Shown here piece after piece: positions 56,066 to 64,000 of a DNA stretch of 64,000 nt. Both the position numbers and the translations under genes were made by a program. This DNA is from Hawksworthiomyces lignivorus (taxonomy: Eukaryota > Ascomycota > Sordariomycetes > Ophiostomatales > Ophiostomataceae). Every line of letters starts with the position of its first letter. The stretch's first letter is position 1. A model generated the notes under the pieces. It saw only the letters and a program-made list of their open reading frames with translations, was not told the DNA's origin and ran no database searches. The stretch spans positions 2,097 through 66,096 of the forward strand of contig NTMA01000059.1 of the NCBI GenBank assembly GCA_002917075.1. Direction: 5' to 3'.

Positions 56066-56241
56066 AAAAAGCATGCAGCGTTGTAGAGCAGCCTCGTGGA
56101 CGGGGCTGCGATGAGGGGCGGAGTTGTTTGCCTTCTTTGTGAGAGAGCGAGAATCCCGGGACATCTAGCTAACAGCCTAATGATTGCCTTTGCACCGAAA
56201 ACGGAATAAACAAAACAAAGTAGATAATCTAAATTCATTTT

Positions 56242-57021
56242 TCATTCTAATCGTGGCACGTCTTCGGGCTCGTACATCCAGTTGTCCTCAGCCAGCGCCG
56301 ACACTTTGGCTCGCAAGCTGGCTCGTATGGCTTCCAGCAAATCTAGAAAACGCAAGTTAGCAGAGCACACAAAGAGGCAAAAACATGCTAGCGAAGTGCC
56401 ATTGGAGGCAGGGGGACAGAAATTGGAAATATACCTTCTGGCTGTCCGGGAATGCTGGTGCGCTGCTGGTGGTACTTGATCGTATCTGCCAACCGCTGTC
56501 GTTCGCCTATATTTGTCCAAAATGTAAGCAATAACTCAAAATTGCAAGTACATGAGCCTGGGTGGTATTCTGCTATGGGAAACAGATGCATTTGCCTCTT
56601 TTATGCAGTGGCACCTACGTTCGCTCTCTTGCCGCTCGTCCAAAGCCATCTCGTTCAGCTCGTCTGGCGTGGGCGATGGCGGGTCCACCAGCTGGACCTC
56701 GCCATTCCGGTCGCGGACGACTATCTCAGTGGATGCTCCTGCGCGAGACTCGGCCAGCGGGGAGCCGACTTCGCCCAGGCCGCCATTGTCGCTGCCGTCG
56801 AGCCCGCCCGTCCGGAGGGCGTCTACGGTCGATGATCCGGACGAGCCTGTAGACACGACCGACGCGGCAGGAGTCGGCCGTCGGGTGAGCTGACTCTGAA
56901 ACAAATTGCGGCGGACATTTGTAGAGCCAGAGGAAGAAGAGGGGCCGCTGACGGTGCTGGCGCTGGGTGCTGCATTACGGGCGGTGCGCGGAAAGGCGCC
57001 GGGGCCGATGCGAGAAGCCAT
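56242..57021 (-). CDS. Conserved hypothetical protein, 191 aa
   Basis: Three exons, 57021-56619, 56506-56435 and 56342-56242, with matching phases. The joined reading runs ESERERQRLADTIKYHQQRT and SIPGQPEDLLEAIRASLRAK, ending LAEDNWMYEPEDVPRLE. The N-terminal 110 residues are Ser/Thr/Gly-rich and disordered, with a patch QLVDPPSPTPDELNEMALDE. The C-terminal 60 residues look helical and are the part most likely conserved. No known domain is recognised. It is transcribed divergently from POL3 and convergently with GET4. Function unknown; the gene model is supported by three clean splice junctions rather than by homology. Confidence 0.7.
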
Positions 57022-57336
57022 CAGAAGGCGATGCTGCAGACAAAGCTGCACAGTAGAGCTGGGCAAATCTTAAGCTGCTGCCTCTCTCTCTGTGTGTGTG
57101 TGTGTGTGCGTAATACTGTTAAATATAAATCGAAAAAATAAAATCGACAAAAGCGCGAGGACCTTGGAAGTTCGCCTGGAAGTTCGCCGACAAGTTCGCC
57201 AAGATCAGGTATCGCTTGGAAGTAAGGCTGCGGCTGTTGTTTATTTGTTTGGCTCGACCTGGTTTTCACTGCCATGAGCCTCAAGTAGCTCACTAGCCAA
57301 CGCCACTCGCGTAGATGCGCTAAAGCTACAGTGGGA

Positions 57337-57345
57337 GTTAATGGG
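57337..57345. repeat. Left 9-bp target site duplication of the MITE
   Basis: GTTAATGGG, identical to the 9 bases at 57854-57862 that flank the other end of the inverted-repeat element. Confidence 0.75.
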
Positions 57346-57853
57346 GGGAATTAATGCACGCACCGCCCTTTTTTAATAGAGACACCGGCCCCCCTTCACA
57401 ATAGTATATTCTGATTGGCCACATCAACTCTAACAGTATTTTTACTTACTAAGTGACTGAAAATGCACTAACTTATACGTAAACATTTTCACTTTCAGTG
57501 GCCTATTGACAACTGTCTCGCAAGTGCAGTAACCGCGGCCAACCAGGGCAAAATATAAGGTCCTGAAAAAATCGCCGTTATTCATGTAAAGTAGACGCAA
57601 ATGAGCACCGGAAAGAGAGGAAGATATACTCGAAATATAGCAGATATATATGCATAATTGTGATTTTTTGTGTATTTACTTTGAATTTTTAATCCGAATT
57701 TACTACATCTGCCTTAACCTTTTGATGGCTCAGTAAAAGGCATCTGGTTTGGCTAACTTAGGTAATCTAGTTCGTGTGACCAATCAGAATATTCTACTGT
57801 ACAGGGGGGGGCGGTGCCTCTATTAAAAAAGGGCGGTGCGTGCATTAATTCCC
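57346..57853. mobile_element. 508-bp MITE with long terminal inverted repeats (MULE-like)
   Basis: The left end (57346-57423) and the reverse complement of the right end (57774-57853) are inverted repeats of about 80 bp. The first 36 positions, starting GGGAATTAATGCACGCACCG, are identical; the inner part diverges slightly (for example near the C-rich run) and the repeat closes at CTGATTGG. The element is bounded by a 9-bp direct repeat, GTTAATGGG. No ORF of note lies inside, so it is non-autonomous. A 9-bp duplication and long terminal inverted repeats fit Mutator-like elements. It sits in the intergenic region between the 191-aa protein gene and POL3. Confidence 0.85.
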
Positions 57854-57862
57854 GTTAATGGG
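57854..57862. repeat. Right 9-bp target site duplication of the MITE
   Basis: GTTAATGGG, the second copy of the direct repeat flanking the inverted-repeat element. Confidence 0.75.
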
Positions 57863-57900
57863 CGACGCCTTATTATTAGCTGGTTAGCTGGTTGGTTTTG

Positions 57901-58053
57901 ACGCGTCCCAGAGATCCTTGTAGGCCTTACCCATGTCTGCTCCCCCGCCAGACGAGTCGACGCCAAGTCATGTGAGACATGGTGCTTATAAAGGGCTGGT
58001 GGGTCAAAACACGACTGCTAAAGAGAGCCCCTTCACGTCACGCTAGAACGCGT
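57901..58053 (+). promoter_or_regulatory. Two MCB boxes (ACGCGT) upstream of POL3
   Basis: ACGCGT occurs at 57901-57906 and 58048-58053, about 384 and 237 bp before the POL3 ATG. ACGCGT is the core site of the MBF (Mbp1/Swi6) G1/S regulator, which controls replication genes in yeasts. The hexamer also occurs elsewhere in the window by chance, so support comes from position and gene function. Confidence 0.45.
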
Positions 58054-58284
58054 TGGCGTCCCCCATTAAATTGATTTCGCCTCTGATAGCTGCTGTTTTC
58101 TTCACGGCTTCATCTTCCACCTCTCTCATCCCATGCTCGCTAAGACGACAACAACAACAACAACAAGAGACGAGCAGCGATCAGTTCGCAGCGTGCTATC
58201 CATTGCCTCGCTCTAACACACATCTTAGCCCATTGTCGACTTCGTCCTTTGCGTAAATCACATCTAGAGAGAGCCGCTGCAACA

Positions 58285-61200
58285 ATGCCCGCCACCGTCG
58301 TCCTGCCGCAGAAGCGGGTCTTTGGTGAAGCCTCTAGTGCTCGCCGAAACATCGCCCTCTCTCCCTCGACCTCGGCAAAGAAGCGCCGTCTAGAGCTTCC
58401 TCCCTCAAGCCCTGCTGCGCGTTTGCAGAGCTCACAGTCTGCCGGCGCTGGCCGCTTCGGCTCGAGCCAGCCGACCAAGAGCGTCTTCGAGACCGAGGTG
58501 CTAGAGAAGCTCAGCCAGGGAATCAATGAGCTGAAACAGAACAACACCGAGAAAGATCAGATATGGGATCGGGCGCCGGTGCCCGATTCGTTCAATGCAC
58601 ACAAAGATGATCTGTCATTCCAGCAGATCGAGGCCGAAGAAGGCACTCTCCACGGCGGGCGCACCACGGTCAAGCTTTTTGGCGTCACCGAGCAGGGAAA
58701 CTCTGTCATGCTGCACGTCACCGACTTTCGGCACTACCTGTACGTGGCGGCACCGGCCTCGTTTGCCCCGTCTGACTGCCAGGCATTCCGCGCCTACCTA
58801 GAGTCCCAGCTGGCTATGCACCAGCCGGCCATCTACTCAGTGCAGATGACAATGCGCGAGAGCATTCTCGGCTACCAGAACAACACGCAGAATCCGTTCC
58901 TCAAGATTACAGTGACGGACCCCAAGCACATCGGCCGCGTGCGGTCGACAATAGAAAAACGGGGCGCCAACTGGAAGGGGCTGTGGGGCCAGAGCAAGAA
59001 CCAGATCATGACCTATGACAACCTGCAATATGTGATGCGGTTCATGGTAGACTGCGACGTATGATTTCACTTCACTCTATATCTCTGCACCTCTTATCAA
59101 AGCACTATCTAACATTGGCCGCTTGCAGATCTTTGGCATGTCGTGGGTGACAGCCCCAGCTGGCAAGTACCAGCTTGTGGCAGAACAGAACCGGCAGTCG
59201 AGTTGTCAGATTGAGGCCGAGATCAGCTGCAACGACCTGATCGCCCACAAGCCCGTAGGCGAGTGGTCCAAGATGGCCCCTCTGCGCATCCTTTCTTTTG
59301 ACATTGAGTGTGCCGGCCGCAAAGGCATCTTCCCGGAAGCCGAGCACGACCCCGTCATCCAGATTGCCAATGTCGTCACCCGCTACGGAGAAAAGAAGCC
59401 ATTCGTGCGGAACGTATTTTGTTTGGACAAGACCAGCTCCATTGTGGCTACCGAGATTCTAGAGTTTGACCGGGAAGAGAAGATGCTGATTGACTGGCGC
59501 AATTTTCTGCAGCGCGTGGACCCGGACATCATCACGGGCTACAACATCTGCAACTTCGATTTCCCCTACCTGCTCGACCGTGCGAGACACCTCAAAGTTG
59601 GTGGTTTCGACTACTGGTCGCGCATCCCCAGCGCCAAGTCCGTGGCCAAAGAAACCAACCTCTCCAGCAAGCAGATGGGCAGCCGCGACACAAAGGCTAC
59701 CAACATCAACGGCCGGCTGCAGCTGGACTTGCTACAGCTGGTTCAGCGTGACCACCACCTGCGCAGCTACACGCTCAACTCGGTCTGCTCACACTTCCTA
59801 GGCGAGCAGAAGGAAGACGTGCACCACACGATGATCACAGAACTGTTCAACGGCACACCAGAAAACAGACGTCGTCTGGCACTCTACTGTCTCAAGGATG
59901 CCTATCTGCCGCAGCGGCTGATGGACAAGCTGTCGTGTCTGGAAAACTACACAGAGATGGCCCGTGTGACAGGCGTGCCGTTCAACTTCTTGCTGTCGCG
60001 CGGCCAGCAGGTCAAGTTCATCAGCCAGCTCTTCCGGAAAGCCATGGAGCAGAAGCTGGTGGTGCCCAACCTGCCGTCGCAGGCCTCGGAGGAGCAGTAC
60101 GAGGGCGCAACGGTCATCGAGCCGGTGCGCGCGTTCTACAAGGAGCCCGTGGCTACGCTGGATTTTGCGTCTCTGTACCCGAGTATCATGCAGGCGCACA
60201 ATCTCTGCTACACGACCCTGGTGAACAACGCCGCCATCGAGGCTTTTGGGCTGAAAAAGGACATCGACTACATCGTGACGCCAAACAACGACAAGTTTGT
60301 GACGGTCAAGCGGCGCAAGGGACTCTTAGCGCAGATTCTCGAGGAGCTGCTGGCCGCCCGCAAACAGGCCAAGCGCGAGCTGGCGCAGGAGTCAGACCCC
60401 TTCAAGAAGGCCGTGCTGAACGGTCGGCAGCTGGCGCTGAAGATCAGCGCCAACAGTGTGTACGGTCTGACGGGTGCGACGACCGGCAAGCTGCCGTGTC
60501 TGGAGATCGCGCGGAGCACGACCAGCTACGGTCGACAGATGATCGAGCGGACCAAGAACGAGGTCGAGTCCCGGTACAATGTGGCAAACGGCTACTCGCA
60601 CGATGCGCAGGTCGTGTACGGCGACACGGATTCGGTCATGGTCAAGTTTGGCACCAAGGACCTGGCCGAGGCGATGAAGCTGGGCGAGGAGGCGGCGCAG
60701 TACGTGTCGTCCAAGTTCACCAAGCCCATCAAGCTCGAGTTCGAAAAGGTCTACTACCCGTATCTGCTGATCAACAAGAAGCGGTATGCTGGCCTCTTCT
60801 GGACAAAGCCGGAGAAGTACGACAAGATGGACACCAAGGGCATCGAGACGGTGCGGCGCGACAACTGCCTGCTGGTGCAGACCGTCATCGACAAGGTCCT
60901 GCGAATGATCCTGATTGATCAGGACGAAGTGGGTGCGCAAGCGTGAGTTCGAGGCCCTCCCACCGGACCCAAAATGAAAAGAACGAGGGCCTGGCCCCCG
61001 GTTGAATCAAATGACTAACAATGATCTCATGACAGATACGTGAAAAACACCATCTCCGATCTGCTGCAGAATAAGGTGGACATGTCCAAGCTGGTTATCA
61101 CCAAGGCGCTGACCAAGGAGAGCTACACGGCGAAGCAGGCACACGTGGAGCTGGCGGAGCGGATGCGGAAGCGCGACCTCGGGTCGGCGCCGGGCCTGGG

Positions 61201-61777
61201 CGACCGCGTGGCGTACGTGATGGTCAAGGGCGCGACGGGGTCCAGGAACTTTGAGCGGTCGGAAGACCCGATCTACGTGCTGGAGAACAACGTGCCCATC
61301 GACACCAGGTACTACCTTGACAACCAGCTGGCGAAGCCGCTGGGCCGCATCTTCGAGCCCATCCTGGGCGAGACCAAGGCGCGATCGCTGCTGACCGGCG
61401 ACCACACGCGGGCCATCTCGGTGGCGGCGCCCTCGGTGGGCGGCCTGATGCGGTTCGCAAAGAAAACGCAGACGTGCATGGCGTGCAAGAAGCCGCTGAC
61501 CGGCGCGGAGGAGAGCAGAGGAGCCGTGTGCGCCGACGACGCCGGGCGCGTGGGCGAGCTGTACAAGAAGACGCTCGACAAGGTGTCGGACCTGGAGGTG
61601 CGCTTCGGGCGGCTGTGGACGCAGTGCCAGCGCTGCCAGGGCAGCATGCACTGCGAGGTGATCTGCAGCAGCAAGGACTGTCCCATCTTCTACATGCGCA
61701 TGAAGGCGAAGAAGGACCTGGAGGACGCGAACAAGGACCTGCAGCGGTTCGACTTTGACAAGGCCGCGACCTGGTGA
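58285..61777 (+). CDS. POL3: DNA polymerase delta catalytic subunit
   Basis: Family B replicative polymerase with 3'-5' proofreading, acting with PCNA mainly on the lagging strand. Three exons, 58285-59058, 59129-60942 and 61036-61777, give 1,109 aa. Exonuclease motifs: Exo I FDIEC, Exo [14 protein letters not shown], Exo [12 protein letters not shown]. Polymerase motifs: A in [12 protein letters not shown] in [15 protein letters not shown] in [11 protein letters not shown]. The C-terminal CysB cluster that binds a 4Fe-4S centre is intact (Cys1060, 1063, 1073, 1078). CysA has Cys1010, Cys1013 and Cys1028, but the expected fourth ligand is Asp1031 (VCADDAGR). The N-terminus carries a basic patch (SAKKRRLEL) likely to be a nuclear localisation signal. 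The ATG before [14 protein letters not shown] was chosen; the open frame upstream has no other ATG. Confidence 0.97.
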
Positions 61778-62357
61778 GGTGGCAGTGAGAGAAAAAAAAA
61801 AAAAAAAAAACTAAGAGAGGGAAGGATCGTGTCGTCTTGTTTAGGTTATTGGCTTATTCTGGATTCTTTTTTTGGTGTCTGATCATATCAATAATGACTT
61901 GGAGCGCATATTTACGATATAATAGGTTGGCAGGACGGATAAGCCTAGAGGCACCGTCTGCAAACCCTACCAAGAATGCATACATATAAAAAAAGCATAT
62001 AACAGAAACCCCCAATCCATGATTCAATTAAGGTCCGTGTAACCAGACTCCCTATGGCCTCTCGAACTCTCACAGAAATTGTATCGCTTTGGAGGACAAT
62101 AGCTAAGAAATCCAACGATAAACCCCATCTAGATTAAGGGGCAATCAGAAGAACAAAAACAATAAACTAACCTAGCGTGTTCATGAAATTTCACGAAAAT
62201 ATTGGAAAACATATGTAGAAGCAAACAAAAAAAACAACTAATAAAGGAATAAAAAAAATAAAGCAAAACAGAAGAATAAAATATATATATATTAATAAAG
62301 AAAAAAAAATTAACAGTGAAAGAAAAGAAATTCCATTATAAATGGAGTATGTACAGT
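61778..62357. other. Intergenic region, AT-rich
   Basis: Downstream of POL3: an A19 run at 61792-61810 and an AT-rich segment at 62200-62370. No gene recognised. Confidence 0.5.
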
Positions 62358-62366
62358 AAAAAAAAA
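62358..62366 (-). terminator. RNA polymerase III terminator of tRNA-Trp
   Basis: A run of nine T on the minus strand about 13 bases after the tRNA 3' end. Confidence 0.6.
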
Positions 62367-62378
62367 TTAATGGAACAA

Positions 62379-62478
62379 TGAGGGAAGAGAGACTTGAACT
62401 CCCGACCTTGAGGAAACTCCCATGTGATTGCTCACATGCGGCTGGAATCTCACATTCTACCAACTGAACTATCCCCCC
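62379..62478 (-). tRNA. tRNA-Trp (anticodon CCA) with a 27-nt intron
   Basis: Minus-strand tRNA. The acceptor stem GGGGGGA pairs with TTCCCTC (with G-T pairs), followed by discriminator A. The D stem is GTTC/GAAT with loop AGTTGGTA. The anticodon loop begins TTCCAG with anticodon CCA at 62443-62445. The intron occupies about 62415-62441, directly after base 37, the canonical position. The T arm is GGGAGTTCAAGTCTCTC. The base pair at the end of the anticodon stem (31-39) is A-C, a mismatch, so the exact 3' splice site could differ by a base. All other stems pair. Confidence 0.82.
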
Positions 62479-62828
62479 TTGTTGTTGTGCTCTTCCACCG
62501 TAGTAGGATCTAAATAGGTAGGTCTTAGGTTTAGGCGCAGGCGATTAAGTAATAGATTTTTTTTTTTGAGGGGGAGCTAATATCTACTTTTGACTCGAGA
62601 CAAGGCCGTAGATATATAATACTACACATCTATACACACAGCGTCATCGCTCCTTCCTCTTTTGAGTCTCTTGTCGTGAAAACTTCAATAAAAAAATAAC
62701 AATAAAAATGAAAAGACGCGTCCAAGACCAGTCTACACATAGTATTATCGAGCATAGAAACTGCTTTATTTGATCGTTTGGATACACCATCGTAGGGTAA
62801 TGCTTATATTCTATTTGCTCCCCCCTAC
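62479..62828. other. Short intergenic region
   Basis: 350 bp between the tRNA and the 3' end of the last gene; T- and A-rich, nothing recognised. Confidence 0.5.
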
Positions 62829-63587
62829 TCAACGCCAGAAAGACAGGCACCATATACGTAATCGCTGATATAATTTTTTCTTCTTCCTGGAGTCCATCTC
62901 AGATAACACAGACTCGGCGTACTCAACATAGACGGACGACAAGTCCGATGCAGTCCCGAAAATAGCCGTGAGTGAATGCACATACTTGGGAAGTAACTTA
63001 TGAAGAATATTGGCAGAACACCATACATTAACTGGATTCTCGTACCCGATGTAGCTAATAGCGACATCAAGGGCGTACTGCACCTCGGTTTCGCGTAAAA
63101 TGGCCATTGTCTTGTCGGAATAGGAGAGCGACTGGTTAGCGCGTTGTATTGCTTGAACCTGGCACTTGCAAACAAGTGCCCTGGTCATAGCAATTGACTC
63201 GTTTATGTATACGTCAGAGTAAGTCTTTTTATCGTTAGCGGCGGCCAGAGTCGATGTTGCCTCGGCCACAATCTTGACGAGCAAGCCGGCCGCCTCGGCA
63301 AAATTCTCCTCCGGGAGGACGGCCACTGCATTTCCAAAGGATGTCAATACAGAGATAAGTTCCTGGGCATCGGCGATCCCACACTGCTTTGCATAGTCTT
63401 CGCTATATTTCGTTCGTGACACTGAGGCCTTGCCAGCGTCGTACAGAGCTTTTAGACTTTCTCGGATGAGCTGTATCACATCTTCAATCTCGACGCCTGT
63501 CTGATCCATAGCCGTGGTGCTACACATGTACATTGAGTCCTTCTCTGGATCAGAGCCGTCTATCGTATGGTCGCTTGCATTGGACAT
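62829..63587 (-). CDS. Hypothetical helical protein, 252 aa
   Basis: Single open frame from ATG 63587 (MSNASDHTIDGSDPEKDSMY) to TGA at 62829. The frame stays open upstream to 63764, but that part is K/S/F/L-rich and looks like translated leader. The protein is predicted to be mostly helical: IEDVIQLIRESLKALYDAGK, DAQELISVLTSFGNAVAVLP, EAAGLLVKIVAEATSTLAAA, TMAILRETEVQYALDVAISY. It ends in a basic tail SRKKKKLYQRL. There is no signal peptide or clear membrane span. Codon use is less GC-biased than in the core genes nearby. I do not recognise a family. An unseen intron near the 3' end is possible, so the last residues are uncertain. Confidence 0.55.
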   Translation of the reverse strand: MSNASDHTIDGSDPEKDSMYMCSTTAMDQTGVEIEDVIQLIRESLKALYDAGKASVSRTKYSEDYAKQCGIADAQELISVLTSFGNAVAVLPEENFAEAAGLLVKIVAEATSTLAAANDKKTYSDVYINESIAMTRALVCKCQVQAIQRANQSLSYSDKTMAILRETEVQYALDVAISYIGYENPVNVWCSANILHKLLPKYVHSLTAIFGTASDLSSVYVEYAESVLSEMDSRKKKKLYQRLRIWCLSFWR

Positions 63588-64000
63588 GGTGGGAAAGAAA
63601 GGAAGAAAAAAAAATAGAAGAAACGGAAGACGAGGAGAAAGCAGAGAAAGAGAAGAAGAAGAAGGAAACAAAAAAAAAATTACTTTGGTGTCAGTATATT
63701 TGTGTCTTTTCTTTTGAGGGTCAATTACATCATAGCATCGTGATTTCTCCTCTACACTTTTCACAAGGGATACTTATAACTCTCCCTTTTAGTCAAGACA
63801 ACGTGCTAACTACGTACATACTCAGAAAGAGAACATCATACGCTATGAGATGCCCTACCTATTAAAGTATGTACTTGAAGAGGCACTTTCGAGAGTCAGA
63901 GCTTGTCGCTGGTGAAAACGAAAAGGGAAGAGATATTATCCCATACATTCTCTTTGTGCATGTGGATAATTACATGGGTAGTTTAGTGTAGATTAACCTA
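63588..64000. other. Upstream region of the last gene, to the window edge
   Basis: A- and AG-rich leader (63590-63680) followed by non-coding sequence; nothing recognised. Confidence 0.4.

Overview
The window is nuclear DNA from a filamentous ascomycete (Pezizomycotina, probably Sordariomycetes; Hypocreales is my guess, not shown). Coding exons are GC-rich, introns are mostly 50-100 bp with GTRNGT donors and a CTAAC-like branch site close to the acceptor, and AT-richer spacers up to about 4.8 kb separate single genes on both strands. There are no operons. I placed exon borders by eye from donor and acceptor sites, reading phase and protein continuity.

Layout. 1-1495 (-) is the 5' part of an Ala/Asn-rich conserved protein cut by the window edge. 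2783-4240 (-) is a modin-like gene that appears frameshifted. Then come eIF2B-beta (GCD7, 5048-6629 -), a membrane-anchored SAM methyltransferase (7591-8654 +), an aldo-keto reductase (8930-10135 -), a UBA/UIM/USP-like ubiquitin protein (12352-15986 -), a Cdc34-type E2 (18136-19009 -), a MAT2B/RmlD-like reductase (21108-22321 +), a Ras-association plus PH protein (24565-27861 +), farnesyl diphosphate synthase (28303-29446 -), APC/C subunit CDC23 (30511-33062 +), a GMC oxidoreductase fused to an alpha/beta hydrolase (33596-38202 -) and NADP-glutamate dehydrogenase (43027-44950 -).

From about 49.0 to 53.4 kb lies an accessory island: a C2H2 gene with an Ala-Pro-Phe repeat region and an in-frame stop, a divergent C2H2-ankyrin gene whose last repeat is cut off by a 5-bp duplication, and the decayed WD40 C-terminus of a NACHT/HET-type receptor. 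Core genes then resume: tRNA-Gly(CCC), GET4 (54868-56065 +), a small conserved protein (56242-57021 -), POL3 (58285-61777 +), an intron-containing tRNA-Trp(CCA) and a helical hypothetical protein (62829-63587 -). A 508-bp MITE with about 80-bp inverted ends and a 9-bp target duplication sits in the shared promoter between 57.0 and 58.3 kb.

The core genes serve general growth: translation initiation, ubiquitin and cell-cycle control (E2 Cdc34, APC/C Cdc23, Pol delta with MCB boxes in its promoter), tail-anchored protein targeting, isoprenoid and ammonia metabolism. The most unusual items are the decaying zinc-finger/ankyrin/WD40 island, the GMC-hydrolase fusion with Cys in place of the nucleophile Ser, the loss of one CysA zinc ligand in Pol delta, and the MULE-type MITE.
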